64,000 bases of DNA from Cercospora beticola (GCF_033473495.1 NC_088939.1:2604001-2668000), one strand, 5' to 3'. Counted from the stretch's first letter, positions 53,167 to 64,000 are shown. Made by a program: numbers and translations. The notes: a model not told the origin generated them from the sequence alone.

Positions 53167-55737
53167 TCACAGGATGACGGTGAGGTGTCGTTCGGGTGCT
53201 CCTTGATGGTCTCCTTGGTGATCTCCTTGTGAGACACTCTGGATCTCCATCCAGTTGAGCATTTCGAACGTGTCCAGCCCCTCCCATGTAACAGGCGGGA
53301 CTCGTTCGCTCCGGGCAATAATGATGATATATCTGCCGCAGAGTAGCACTATATCTCCCACATCAATTTCTTCGTCCAGCGAGGATGGTAGCGCGGGCTT
53401 CAGTGGACTGAGCACTAGTGTGATTCCCGAAGCCTGAAGTTTCACCACGGCCTGGCTACACAACCAGCCCGCCGTGACCACAGTGTCCCTCTGCGAATAC
53501 ATGAATAGAAACATCCATTCTGTTTTGAAGTCCACTTCGTAATCATACCACACATCAAGGTTTTTCCTGGATACATAGTCATCAGGATAGTCGGGGCCTT
53601 CCACAATGAAGGGCAGAGTCTCGTTAAACCCTCTCGGCTCTTCACCGTGCAACTGTAGCCTCCCAAATACACCGTTTGAGCGATGCCCTTCGTTCGGCCA
53701 CGTTGGTAGCCAGGTCTGTGTGTCACCGCGAAGCTCGATGAAGTTCACCGGCAGCAAATAACCTTGTTTCGCTAGCTCCTGTAGCAAATACTCCCAGTAG
53801 GCTTTGTGCCCGACTAAATCCGGTAGGGATTGGCCAACCACAGCAGATACCGAGTAGAACAGGAAAACCTTTGGATTGACCGCAGACAGTGGTATTGTCC
53901 TCAGGAACAAGATTTCCAGATCCGCTCTATACGTCCTCATTTTATAGGTGTTCCGGAGCAAGGATGATATGTGGAACGCGTCAGCTTCGCTCAGCATTGA
54001 CAGCAACAAGATCATCATCTGGAGGAATCGCTGTCGAACGATGGCACGAACGTCGCCTTTGGTCAACACTCTTGAATCCTGCAATGGTGTCAGCGAAAGT
54101 CACGGGCGCGCCTGAGAAGCCCGTACCAATGCATTGAAGAAAGCAGTAGTGACGCTGATGACCTGTCGAATATCTTTGCTTGAACATATTGTGCCTAAGC
54201 CCGGATTGTTGTCGACACCGTGACTGACGTCACTGCCGTACCTGATGCATTCTCGAGTGCTCATCGAGAACAAGAGAGGACAACGAGTATAGAAGACTCG
54301 CGCGATTTTTGCCATTTCTTCTAAGAGACCCAGATGATATGTGGGTATCATGCTCGGGGCAGGCTGCCTCAGAAGGTAGCGAAATTGGGTGACAAATTCG
54401 GTAAGAGAACTTGCATCCACCTCTAGAAAAATGCTGTCTGAGTCATATCGATGTCGCTCTGCTTCGTGGTCCTCCATTGATGCTTCGTCGTCCTCCAGAT
54501 CACGTCGGAATAGGGCAGGCAACGGGTGCGTCGGACTCGGCAGAGATTGAGAAGATGAAGGCTGAGGTGTAGGCTTCGAAGAAGTCGCTTGAGGTTGATC
54601 GTGAGGACGGGTAGGGATCCCCACACCAGTGACGGGATCTATTCGGCGTTGCTGGGCCAGAAATTCAAGCGCCCTGCCGCACATAACGTTTAGTTCAAGG
54701 CGAAGTTGAATGTAATTTGGGTCGTCAGATCCGGAAAATTTGTTCATGCCTCTGTGATCTGCGTGCATGGCCACGTGCAACGCACCAGGCAGGCATGCAG
54801 ACTCTTGCGAGACCAGCTACACTATGATCAGCAGCGCGACGAGTGTTACGATGGAGGCTTATTACAGACTATGGTCTTCAACTTTCATAATAGCAGACGA
54901 TGCGAGGAGAGTTTGGCCTGAGAGAGGCCCGGAATCGCTGCTGTAGGTCTTGCAGCTCCTTGCTGTCCGGCTTCAATGCTTCAATTACAGGCTGCTTGTT
55001 GCGTCGACCTCTGTTGAAGAAGTCCAGAAGACCAGCAAAGGGTGTGCCTCGAAATGGTGTGCCGAGAAATATTATGCCAACACAGCATTCGGCAATTCCG
55101 TGAAAACGACCATCACTTCTAGCGGTGGCCAGAGCCTGTATACAAATTAGTCGAAAAGCACTTGCCAAAGTGTGGAACATGAAAGATTGTGATACTGATT
55201 GTATTACCAAACCGCCAAAACTGTGTCCAACGAATATGATGGGCCGCCTTCGAGCCTAGAATGATCTCAGCGAGGAAGTCGCACAAGTTCAAAGCGAACT
55301 CACTCGACCAGTATCGCGTTTCACGCTCAAGTAGTATAGCATTTGATTGCCACATTCGCTAATGTTTGTAGTGAATTGGGCACTCTGGTGTTGAGAATGG
55401 TATGCGTACGTACAGATGCGAGCACGAGGGATGTCCATCGGGAGTAAATCTCGCGGCCAGAAGCAGTATCTGTCATCTACCAAAGCGTGGAGACTCGCCG
55501 ACCCTGACGTTTGTCTTGCAGCTCTTTCTCGAGCAGGACGTGGCTTCTGGCTACGCCAAGCCCAGATTGGATCAGAGGCAAGTCCCTGCACAAGTATTAT
55601 GCTGCCTGTGTCAATTCTAGTCCGTTCATAGGCATGATCATAACATACTCGACTTCGATGTCGTTCTCGGGCCCCGGTCGATCAACGTCTCGCTCACCGC
55701 TCCAGATTTTCAATCCCCATGATCCGTTGGCACCCAT
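53167..55737 (-). CDS. Fungal alpha/beta-hydrolase (DUF676/SesB-like), probably frameshifted
   Basis: Proposed exons: 55737-55698, 55605-55304, 55255-55196, 55135 to about 54881, 54816-54127 and 54078-53167. Introns 1-3 and the last (92, 48, 60, 48 nt) splice cleanly. The hydrolase domain shows SIILVQGLASDPIWAW, WPRDLLP, ARICTYAYHSQ, the nucleophile elbow IIFVGHSFGGLVIQ and GIIFLGTPFRGT. After ESACLPG and ADHRGMNKF a ~420-residue C-terminal region is not recognised. Between IVCYYES and LVSQESACL the frame hits TGA at 54880-54878; one extra base would give a family-like continuation. A weak GTTGAA donor could instead skip it. Such hydrolase modules head fungal NLR-type and incompatibility proteins; no NACHT, NB-ARC or repeat domain is present here. 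Confidence 0.6.
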
Positions 55738-56102
55738 AGCTGTCGAGCCACGTTGCGTTGACTGCTGCGCGGCGTACCCGAAGATTGCGTGTGAAAGGCG
55801 ATGGATTCTGGAGCTCGTAACTTTCGAACTGTGAAATGCCACCTCTTGATGTTCGGTCGGTCACATGGGCAGCGTGCCAAGGTGTGGCGTGCTCCTTCCA
55901 AGGAGAAGCTTTGCTGCGCAGTCCTGCGTGAAACCGTACTGGAACTCTGTAGCTGTTGAGGCCGCACTGACTGCGCCTCGCATTATCTAGGAGCGCTGCG
56001 CAGTCTTTTGACCCTGATGTACTTCTATAGAGCAGACGACTGCACAGCAAATGCACATCTGGTCTTGGGCGTGGCACGACAGGAAGACGGCGAAGTTCCA
56101 GA
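55738..56102. promoter_or_regulatory. Divergent promoter, hydrolase / membrane protein
   Basis: 365 bp between divergent genes. The minus-strand frame is open up to 55842 and may include an upstream start of the hydrolase. Nothing else recognised. Confidence 0.35.
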
Positions 56103-57074
56103 ATGGATGCCGATGAGAAGGGCAGCGGCTGCCATATCAAGTCCGATGGATCGATTAGCTCAGATTCCATGAAAGGCGTTGGCGGCATACCCGGACATCC
56201 TAGAATCCGGACGCAAACTGATACCGTACACTTTCTTTCCGACGACCTTCTTACTCCTGATCTCGATGAGCTTTCACCCTGGTTGTGGTTGATGTCCACG
56301 CCGTCATGCACGAACATCACTCCGCTCCATCAGCAGAGACTTCGCGGGCGAGAAATTGTGATCATGGAGGATCCGGGACTCCATCTTGTCTGGCACCATC
56401 GCGCGATATATATCAAGCCACTACCGGGATACTTGCTTGACAGTGAATTTCGTGAGCGACTACTCAATTCAGCGCACTGTGACCCAAAATCTGCCGCAAT
56501 ATCGAAAGCTGCGCGAGGATTCCTGAGATCTTACGCGCTACTCATCCGGCATGAAAGCGATTTTCGTCTCGCACAATCAGAGCATTTGCAGTTGATACCC
56601 GAAGAGCTAGACTGGTTGGGCTTCAATGAGTTCATCGCCGATTTCGAGGATCCAGATCCAGGCATGGTCAGTCCACGATACCAGAATTATGGCGAGCTCC
56701 GCTTCTCAAGACTCAATATGCTGGTGAAGGTTTTCCTCCGCAAATGGCACTACAGGTACACGGACGGCAGATACAAAGACTACCTCGAGACCTTCTACGC
56801 TCCGCTGCTCTTCGTCTTCGCTGTTACATCGGTCGTCCTCAATGCGATGCAGGTAACCTTGGCCGTGGGAGGACTTGACAATCGACACTGGCATTCTTTC
56901 TGGGCAGCTTCACGAGGCTTCGCGTCGTTCACAGTAGCAGGGACGTCCATTCTGGTGGTCTTGGTGATCGTGTTGCTATCGCGGAAGATCGCTTCGGAAG
57001 TGATCTATGCCACCAAGATGCAGCTTCGAAGGCGTTTCGGCCGGGGAGGCCAGCGATCCTCAGGCGGAGCCTGA
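56103..57074 (+). CDS. Conserved fungal membrane protein (possibly DUF6601 family)
   Basis: Intronless, 323 residues. Conserved stretch LLTPDLDELSPWLWLM is followed by HHQRL-like HQQRLRGREIVIMEDPGLHLVW, IYIKPLPGYLL, a helix with RGFLRSYALLIRHESDFRLA and a SPRYQNYGELRFSRLN motif. Two C-terminal membrane helices follow (FYAPLLFVFAVTSVVLNAMQVTLAV and SFTVAGTSILVVLVIVLL) and then a basic tail. I recall this architecture as a lineage-expanded, functionally uncharacterised fungal family. The long soluble N-terminus probably faces the cytosol. It is divergent from the hydrolase gene, an arrangement often seen in accessory, self-recognition-like loci; that role is inference. Confidence 0.8.
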   Translation: MDADEKGSGCHIKSDGSISSDSMKGVGGIPGHPRIRTQTDTVHFLSDDLLTPDLDELSPWLWLMSTPSCTNITPLHQQRLRGREIVIMEDPGLHLVWHHRAIYIKPLPGYLLDSEFRERLLNSAHCDPKSAAISKAARGFLRSYALLIRHESDFRLAQSEHLQLIPEELDWLGFNEFIADFEDPDPGMVSPRYQNYGELRFSRLNMLVKVFLRKWHYRYTDGRYKDYLETFYAPLLFVFAVTSVVLNAMQVTLAVGGLDNRHWHSFWAASRGFASFTVAGTSILVVLVIVLLSRKIASEVIYATKMQLRRRFGRGGQRSSGGA

Positions 57075-57672
57075 GCTCTGCCATGGTGTCCTCGAGCCCT
57101 ATTGGTGATAGAGATGTGCCTCTTGTCGATGTCGATTAGTGAGAAGGAACGCGTCCTTTCCTGAGGATCAGCTTCGCACTTTCATCAGGCGTGCAATCGC
57201 CTCGCTTTCACGAAACATCACATCCTTCTCGTCTCAAGTCTCGTTCCAGTTCATCTTTCGCTTATCCGCAGAAGTTTTGATAGTTGAATTGGCTGTTTTG
57301 TTGGCAGCCGACGTGATTGTTTTCGCAAAAGTTGATCACAGCGCGGGGCATGGCCCCGGCCGACGCGACGCGAGCTTCGTGCACCTCGCCTCTTTCCACT
57401 TCCTTACATCTCCACAATTGGTTCTGATACCAGATACCGAACATCTGCGGACTGGGGATAGCTGTCAATGATAGGCGAATGCTATCACTCTCGATAACCT
57501 GGCGATGGAGTGACAAACCAGCTGCCAATTATGGCCTCGTCTGGCCGCTCGCCTCATGACCATGTAAGCTCATCCAAGCCCATTCAACGATGTTGCTTGT
57601 ACTTCTTGTGTTACTGACAGTAGGTCATAGGGCGATTCTGTCGAGACTGAGCCGCTTTTGTCACGAAACAAC
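57075..57672. promoter_or_regulatory. Upstream region of sugar transporter
   Basis: 598 bp. A 110-codon plus-strand frame (57139-57471) with a hydrophobic patch is probably not coding. No operator recognised. Confidence 0.35.
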
Positions 57673-59295
57673 ATGGCCGACCACGATGCAGAACATGCCA
57701 CAAGCATCAAAGGCGGCATCAGGATAGGTGCTGTGGCAGGCGACGAGGCACGTCAAGCGATCGAGTACGAGCAGAATCTCCCCTTCACCGAAACTCTAAA
57801 ACTATATCCGAAGGCGATAGGTGAGGACATACGTCCCCTATATTAGTAGAGAGAGGGTGTCTAATGTCATACCTTGTCCCCAGGCTGGAGTGTTTTCTTC
57901 TCCCTTGGGATCCTCATGACAGCCTTCGATCCACAACTGCTCGGAAACCTCTACGCAACTCCAGCCTTCCAACGTGACTTCGGCTACCTCTACGAAGGCA
58001 GCTACATAATTTCCGCACCCTGGCAGACCGGCCTCTCGATGGGCAATCCCATAGGACAAGTCGTTGGAGCCTTCTCCGCCGCATACCCGCTTGAATGGTA
58101 TGGTCGTAAACGCACCTTTGGTGTTTGCGTGATCCTCACTGCGGCATTCATCTTCATACAATTCTTTGCTCGTTCGCTTCCGGTTCTGCTAGTGGGTGAA
58201 CTGCTAGGCGGACTGATCCTGGGAACATACGCGGTCATTGCTCCAGCTTATGCATCAGAGGTCTGTCCAGTGGCGCTGAGAGGTCTCTTGACGAGTTATG
58301 TCAATTTGTGCTTCGTCATGGGACAACTGATCGCGAATGGAGTGATCGCAGGAACAAGCCAGTTAGACTCGCACTGGGCATATTCAGCACCTTTCGCTGC
58401 TCAATGGGTATGGCCTGCTGTCATTCTGATAGGCTGGCCTTTGGCTCCGGAGAGTCCGTGGTGGCTCGTAAGAAAGAATCGTATCGCGGAAGCAGAACAA
58501 GCTTTGAAGCGGCTAGCGAGCGACAAGGTTGATGTCCGACCTACCTTGGCGATGATCATCGAGACCGATAGACTCGAGCTGGAAATGGAAGCTGGGAGCA
58601 CATATCGGGACTGCTTCAAGAAGATCAATCTACGCAGAACAGAAATCGCGATCGGAGTCTACAGCATCCAAGTAATTTCCGGAGTTTATCTCGTTGGGTA
58701 TGCGACATACTTCTTCGAGCTGGCGGGACTGCCAACAAGAGACGCGTTCGGCATGAGCTGTGGGTTTCTGGCGCTGGGATTCCTCGGTACACTGTTCTCC
58801 TGGTTCCTGCTCTTGCGCTTCGGGAGACGGCAGATTTACAACCTCGGGCTGCTTCTCCTGGTCGTTCTTATGATTCTCATTGGCATACTGGATTGCATTC
58901 CTGGATATGAGGAGAACAAGCCTCTTATATGGGCACAGTCGAGCCTCATGCTGGTATGGAACTTTTGCTACGACTTCTCTGTCGGCCCCGTGTGCTTCGT
59001 CATTCTCTGTGAAGTCTCCGCAACGAAAGTACGCAGTAAGACGATCGCTGTCGCCACAGCTACACAAGCTCTTCTCGCGATCGGGATGACGGTGGCCATA
59101 CCCTACATGCTGAATGCCGATCAGGCGGACATGCGCGGCAAGATCGGATTCTTCTATGGAGGTCTTTCGGCTATCGCGCTTGTCTGGGCGTACTTTCGCA
59201 TACCGGAGACGAAGGGAAGGACGTACGAGGAACTTGACATCATGTTCTCGAGGGATGTTCCGACAAGGCAGTTCAAGAAGTATCGTGTAGAGTAG
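57673..59295 (+). CDS. MFS sugar transporter (maltose/alpha-glucoside permease-like)
   Basis: Exons 57673-57820 and 57884-59295 (63-nt intron, GTGAGG/TCTAATG/CCCAG, phase 1) give 519 residues. The start is the ATG of MADHDAEHA. Twelve membrane helices are expected. Sugar-porter motifs present are YGRKRTF after TM2, ELLGGLILGTYAVIAPAYASEVCP, the PESPWWLVRKNR loop, RFGRR after TM8 and RIPETKGRTYEELD after TM12. The DPQLLGNLYATPAFQRDFG loop after TM1 fits the alpha-glucoside:H+ symporter branch (MAL/AGT-like). Exact sugar is not deducible. No amylase or glucosidase neighbour is present. Confidence 0.92.
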
Positions 59296-59440
59296 CGTGG
59301 TTCGACACTGCAATACTGCTACGTCGAGCATGGGTCTGGTTTTAAAGGTTGAGGGAGATATTGGGTGCGCTGGCTCCGCAATCAATCCCTGTTGAAGTGA
59401 AGGCCCTTGTCATCAAAGAGCCTCGTTGGCTTTGCGACTG

Positions 59441-60175
59441 TCATATCTTCTCGCTTATCCAGATCGCGCCTCGACAGCCACCTCTGATGACTCCAGTCAA
59501 AAGCTCATATGGATTCGCCTCTTTCGCGTCGTTCTCGACTGCATGATCCAGATGCTCCAATTCTTCATCTCGTATCCGTCTGATGTCCTTGATCAACTCT
59601 CTCAACTCCTCCCCGGGCTCCTCTCCCCTTTCTTCCATGTCCTTGAACCACGACAATAGCTCTCGCACTTGACTGTTATAATGGTCCCCAATTTCTGTCT
59701 CTACCGCCTCAGTACAAGCCATCGCAGCTTCTCGACCTAGCACACCTGTCCCCCAACCGAGGACAGTGGCAGCAGCATGCCAGACGGGATACATCGCAGT
59801 CGGTCGTATGCGGTGTTTGGCAAGCAGTTCGTTGAATTTCTTGAAATGCCCTTCTTCCTGGTCATACATATGTCTCATCAACGGTCGCAGGTGTGGATGT
59901 GCTTTGATGACCGGAGGAGTTTGCGAGGTATAAATCAAGGTCGCTGCTAATTCGCCTGCCTGGTTGACTCGGAGTGCGGAATCGAGAAATTTCTTTTGAG
60001 CTTCAGTAAGTGGTTTGGTTCGCGGCGCATGCTTTCTGTCCAGTGTTTCCGGTTGCTTTTCGTCCTGTAATCGTAGTCGGGATGTCGTCCTGAAGGCGCG
60101 GCGACTTTGCAGCTGGAAGGCCAATGGTGTGAGGCGGGCCTTGAGTGGCAATGTGGGTGATACTGTACCCATCAT
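59441..60175 (-). CDS. COQ7: COQ7, 5-demethoxyubiquinone hydroxylase
   Basis: Intronless, 244 residues. The N-terminal ~35 residues are basic and Ser/Thr-rich (RLTPLAFQLQSRRAFRTTSRLR), a mitochondrial presequence. The ferritin-like di-iron sites are visible: Glu75 in NQAGELAA, Glu107-x-x-His110 in EEGHFKKF, Glu157/160 in TEAVETEIGDHYN, and Glu205-x-x-His208 in RDEELEHLDHA. Conserved GWGTGVLGREAAMACTEAVE separates the repeats. The enzyme hydroxylates demethoxy-ubiquinone in the penultimate step of ubiquinone synthesis in the inner-membrane COQ complex. A second Met directly after the first leaves the start ambiguous by one codon. Divergent from RTF1. Confidence 0.97.
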   Translation of the reverse strand: MMGTVSPTLPLKARLTPLAFQLQSRRAFRTTSRLRLQDEKQPETLDRKHAPRTKPLTEAQKKFLDSALRVNQAGELAATLIYTSQTPPVIKAHPHLRPLMRHMYDQEEGHFKKFNELLAKHRIRPTAMYPVWHAAATVLGWGTGVLGREAAMACTEAVETEIGDHYNSQVRELLSWFKDMEERGEEPGEELRELIKDIRRIRDEELEHLDHAVENDAKEANPYELLTGVIRGGCRGAIWISEKI

Positions 60176-60717
60176 GTGAGGATCCCTCAGTGTGCGGATT
60201 CAGTACAGTTTTCACAGGATTAGCCTGTATGGCAGTATGGACTCGGCATGTGATGATAGAAGAAGATGAGGTGAATGGGAAAGAAAGTCGTCATTGAAGC
60301 CGCAACCACTACAATAGGTTTAGAGTTTATGCAGGGATGGCACGTTCCTCCATTGTCGCTTGTCGCTTTTGGCTTCTTTGGTACGTCGCCGCGACTCTAC
60401 CTCTCTCTCAACTTCATCCATTCACAACTACTACCCATCTACAACAGACACTCGCCCTTTCTCTCACCACCCACCGCCGCACTTTGAAAAGTTGCAGGCT
60501 TGCTCCCGACCACCAAGAATCACTACTGAACAACATTCTTCTGCGCCGACATCACGCTTACAACCAACCGACCGTCGTTCTTTGATCTGCACCGTACCCA
60601 ACGGCACCAGCGACAGCTTTGTCCAACGGCGGCGACGGTCAAAGAATCTCTCTGCACCCGCTCTTAGCGGCAGTGACTCGTCCACCTTCGGCAGACTCGA
60701 TTCTATAACTCGACATC
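60176..60717. promoter_or_regulatory. Divergent promoter, COQ7 / RTF1
   Basis: 542 bp with a C/T-rich leader before RTF1 (cacccaccgccgcac). Short frames here are not coding-like. Confidence 0.4.
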
Positions 60718-62665
60718 ATGGCCGACTTGGACGAGGAACTTTTGGGCTTGGTTGGTGACGATGACAGCGGTGACGAGAGTAGCGTCGACGACTTTGAGCG
60801 ACTGGAACAGGCTGAGCTCGATGAGCTTTCAGGCGCCGAAGAGCCGCAGCCGAGCGTGGAGAAGGTTGAGGAGGCACCAGAGCGAAAGAAGGGTGTCGCA
60901 CAGAAAGTGAGAGCCAAGCGGGGCAAAAGGAAGGTCAGACAACCAAGCGAAGACGAAGATGATGTCGCGTAAGTGTCCCAACCGTGCCCCTCTGGCACTG
61001 TCAGGCCTTCGTTCGCCGCTCTCGATGGCTACCCACTGCATAATTGATGGCATGCGATCCGGTGACCTTGCTGACTGAATGGTTTGTAGCTCGCTCACGC
61101 CTGGGTCACCTGAATCGGTTCAGCACGACGATGACGAAGCGGATGCGCCTGGCGAGGACGACGAGGATATGAAGCCGTTATACCCGCTGGAGGGCAAGTA
61201 CGAGTCGGAACAGGACAAATCCTATGTGCTCGGGTTGTCGGAAATTCAGCGAGAAGAGCTTCTGGCGAGTCGCGCTGAAGAGGTTACACGACGCACTCAA
61301 GACCAGCTCCTTAAGAGGGCGTTGGCTAGCACAGCCGCCAGCAAGCAGAAGCGAAAGGCAGCTGCCGCAGATCTTGAGGACAACAACAGGCGCACTACTC
61401 GTCCGAAAACGGAAAAGCAGGTCGCTTTGGACTCATACCGGAAGGCAAGAGAGGAGAAGGGCGCGCAGCGAGATCGCCTGGCTAGCACTCGAGACGATCG
61501 CAAAGACGAGAGATCGCCATCATCGCATGGCTCGGACCGGGATGCCGATGGTGAGAGCGAAGTCGAATGGGCAGCCGAACCAGAGCGCAAGGACGATCCC
61601 GCGGCCGAAATCAAGGACTTCGATCGCACACGTATCGGTCGTAGCGCATTCGCTCGCGTCTGCTTCTATCCAGGATTCGAGCAAGCCATCCGCGGTTGCT
61701 TTGCACGAGTTGCCATCGGACAGAATCGCGAGACTGGCCAGACGATGTATCGCATGTGCCAAATCAAGGAAGTCATAGAGGGCAAGCCATACACGTTGGA
61801 GAACTCGGCTGGAAAGACCTTCACAACCGATCAGTATGCCATCGTGGCCCAAGGCAGCTCTGAAAAGCCTTGGCCATTCCAAGCTTGCTCCGACGGCCAC
61901 ATCACAGAGTCTGAATATGGTCGCTATGTCGACACGCTGAAGAAGGAGAACATGAAGCCGCCATCTCGACGATTCCTGGTTAAGAAGCTGGACGATATCA
62001 ACGGTCTCATCAATCTCCACTTCACAGAAGAGATGTTGAATCAGAAATTTGCCAAGCAGCGGGCGATACAGCTCAAATACGATCCGGTGCACCAAGCCAA
62101 GCTGAAGCGCAAGGACATCGAGAAACGCCGTGCTGAAGCTGAGCAAAATATGGACGAAGAGGAGGTTGCTAGATGTGACGACGAACTTCAGGCGCTCGAG
62201 AATGGTGCTGCGAATGGAGGAACGAAGATCGCACCAAAGGTCAAGGCTAAGGATCAGGCCAGTCCTGCGAAACCCATGGCGCAGCATGAGAGTCTGGCCA
62301 TTCTCAACAGGCAAAATCGGGCCAAGAATCAGCAAGAAGTCCGCCAGGCATTGATCAAGGAGCGACAGAAGATCGAGAGGGCCCGCAAAGAAGCATATGA
62401 CAGAAAGACGGCAGAAGTGAGAGAAAAGGTGCACGCAAAGGCCAAAGCTAGACGATCATCACAAGACAAGGAGTTGTTCGGCGAAGACACTCCTGCCACC
62501 AGCCGAGCGGGCACCCCGGCCACGAATGGCACTAGCACACCGAAGAGACGCACTGATATTCCGCTCAACGGCGCCGTCAAAGGTCCGATTGGCGCTCTCA
62601 AGAAGAAGACAATGGATGATGATGTTATCGGCGGCCTCGACTTGGACATTGACATTGAGATTTGA
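60718..62665 (+). CDS. RTF1: RTF1, Paf1-complex subunit
   Basis: Exons 60718-60968 and 61090-62665 (121-nt intron, GTAAGT, GCTGACTG branch, TGTAG, phase 2) give 608 residues. An acidic, Ser-rich N-terminus (MADLDEELLGLVGDDDSG) precedes YPLEGKYESEQDKSYVLGLSEIQREELLASRAEE, the histone-modification region that stimulates Bre1/Rad6. A Plus3 domain follows (FDRTRIGRSAFARVCFYPGFE to about YVDTLKKENMKPPS) and binds the phosphorylated Spt5 repeat. A helical KR/E-rich C-terminus attaches to Paf1C. The complex travels with RNA polymerase II and promotes H2B ubiquitylation. An antisense 304-codon frame across it is a shadow. Confidence 0.95.
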
Positions 62666-62908
62666 GACTGGCATGAGGCAGCACGTTTGTAACATTGCGA
62701 CATTGCGACACAAGTTCTTCCTCGGCCTACATGACTGCGATTTTGGGCTTGAGACGAGCTCAGGGCCGACGCAACTGTAAAAATAGAGCTTGTGGCTGAG
62801 TTGCAACCATTTTTGAAGCGTTCTGAGCAAAAAGCAAGCAGCAGATCAAGAACACGAAGTCAGGTGGAGAGCGTGCGAAGAATCTTTCTCGCAGCAAATA
62901 GAGGCTTG

Positions 62909-63519
62909 CTATGAAGTCTTTGAATGAACACACAACGCAATCCCTCCCAACACGAATCCCATTCCGAGCCAAGTGTCCCGTGATATGACTTTGCCATCTG
63001 CCCACCATTCTCCTAAGACAGTGAACAGGAATGCCAGTGAGTTTGTGATGGGAACTGTCAAGCTCAGTTCTGTATCGCAAAGGTCAGCAAAGGATGCATT
63101 CCAGCGAAGTCTTGGCAGAACGAAAGTGAATGGCAACAAACTCACCGGCCTGCCCTATCAACAAGAAAAACCAAATGCTACCCGTGACGTTCAACAACAG
63201 TGGGATCGCATATCTTGGACTCCTGAGTAGATCAATCACGGCGTAAGCAATTCCAAAGAACTTTCGTTTTATCCAGGGCACGTTTGGGTCCGTGAGGTAG
63301 GGTCGGGAAGGCTTAGGTGCAGCGTCTCGTAGGACTGCGGCTTTGCGCATGAAGGGTGTTGTTAAGCCCCAGCAGGCTCCGACCTGGAGGTTTGTGAGTT
63401 TGTGGTACGGAAATGGAGAGCTTGGAAGTTGGGTAGGTGAATACCATGAGGAAGCCGATGACCCAGCGCCAGATGGGCGGAGAGGAGGGAACTTCGAGAG
63501 TAGGAGCGTCGGGGTCCAT
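62909..63519 (-). CDS. TMEM234-family small membrane protein
   Basis: Exons 63519-63445, 63383-63146 and 63069-62909 (introns 61 and 76 nt; GTATTC/CTCCAG and GTGAGT/GCTGAC/TACAG) give 157 residues. After a short acidic N-terminus come four hydrophobic helices. Conserved points are VGACWGLTTPFMRKA (residues 26-40), a YAIPLLLNVTGSIWFF helix, LTVPITNSLAFLFT, GEWW and WLGMGFVLGGIALC. This is the drug/metabolite-transporter-like half-fold of TMEM234. The family is small and membrane-resident; transport function is not established. Confidence 0.87.
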
Positions 63520-64000
63520 AGCCTACGATGCGAATGATGAGATGCTGTTGATGCTCGGATGTGAATGGTTACATGTAGCCAGCAGGGGAAGTAGGACTGC
63601 GATGCTTGGCATTGTTCGGGCGAACATTTGATCCGTGCCGACGTCGCTTCCCGCAACAACACCTGCATCAACATCTAGACAACAAGCTCAAATGTCGTTC
63701 GCCTGTCTCAAGCTCTTACGAATTTGCCCGCACGCTATCGTTGAGGGACGCCTATCTCTCACTAACGTAAGCTTGCAGTCTTACATCGCGAGACAGGTGT
63801 CGCCGAAAGATTGCTCTCATCTTATGAACATGCAAAACATGCAGTCGCAGAAATTGGACATCAAGCCTCAGTTTCACCAGTTCCAGTACCCTATAAAGTA
63901 AAGCATACATGTGCTCTCAGGAGTCATCAGCACATCAGCTCTTCGATCGTCCTTGCAGTACCAAAATTTCTTCAGTGCCCAAGCACTACCAGATCACTAC
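63520..64000. other. Right edge, no supported gene
   Basis: 481 bp upstream of the TMEM234 gene. A 70-codon frame from ATG 63692 contains a CTAACGTAAG string that could be a splice signal, so a plus-strand gene might begin here, but I cannot support it. Confidence 0.35.

Noticed and set aside
53190..53240. Short repeat gatctccttg/gatggtctccttg as a regulatory array
   Set aside because: It lies in frame at the C-terminus of the hydrolase gene and encodes a GDHQGDHQG run; simple coding repeat.
58630..59385. 251-codon minus-strand frame
   Set aside because: Antisense to the sugar transporter; composition typical of reverse-complemented membrane helices.
61520..62434. 304-codon minus-strand frame
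   Set aside because: Shadow of RTF1 created by its codon use; leucine/arginine-rich with no domain.
1..64000. tRNA genes and CRISPR arrays
   Set aside because: Looked for B-box-like GGTTCGANTCC with cloverleaf context and for regularly spaced direct repeats; none found by eye. A tRNAscan run would be decisive.

Overview
This window is nuclear DNA of a filamentous ascomycete (Pezizomycotina), most likely a dothideomycete, though that placement is a guess from protein flavour. The evidence is densely packed genes with short introns (43-151 nt, mostly 48-63), GT-AG borders with recurring CTAAC/CTGAC-type branch sites, and single-copy genes whose order is eukaryotic rather than operonic. No rRNA, tRNA, CRISPR, recognisable transposon or polyketide/non-ribosomal peptide backbone gene was found. 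I spliced most genes by hand by checking donor, branch, acceptor and phase; exon coordinates are in each entry.

Layout. 1-14.4 kb is mostly housekeeping: a partial hypothetical protein, a Mim2-like mitochondrial outer-membrane insertion factor, eIF2 beta, a secreted GH76 mannanase, an AIR1/2-type zinc-knuckle protein, the complex I assembly factor NDUFAF2, GET3, ORM1, an NmrA-like reductase and a HAD phosphatase. 14.6-30.6 kb is richer in secreted and membrane proteins: a 7-exon NucA/NucB-like nuclease, a 1035-residue Ser/Thr-repeat wall protein, an oxysterol-binding protein, an omega-amidase, an MFS transporter interrupted by an in-frame TAG, and a five-repeat Kex2-type secreted protein joined through a GC-AG intron. 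31-49.9 kb carries an SDR, a BTB protein, two large regulators that share a small C-x2-C-x6-C-x-H motif (one with a C-terminal membrane anchor), an amidohydrolase, SNF12, an Stc1-like zinc protein, AIM24 and a PHO89-type phosphate symporter. 50-53.2 kb is gene-poor. 53.2-57 kb holds an alpha/beta-hydrolase gene with a probable lesion, divergent from a conserved fungal membrane protein. 57.6-64 kb has a sugar transporter, COQ7, RTF1 and a TMEM234 homologue.

The genes do not form one pathway. Themes are organelle membrane biogenesis (Mim2-like, GET3, NDUFAF2, COQ7, AIM24), lipid homeostasis (ORM1, KES1-type protein), chromatin and transcription (SNF12, RTF1, AIR, two novel regulators) and the cell surface or secretome. 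The most original signal is 28708-30616. It encodes five ~108-residue cysteine modules separated by dibasic sites. Paired cysteine losses between modules predict the disulfide connectivity, and the predicted strand/helix order resembles KP6-type fungal secreted folds.
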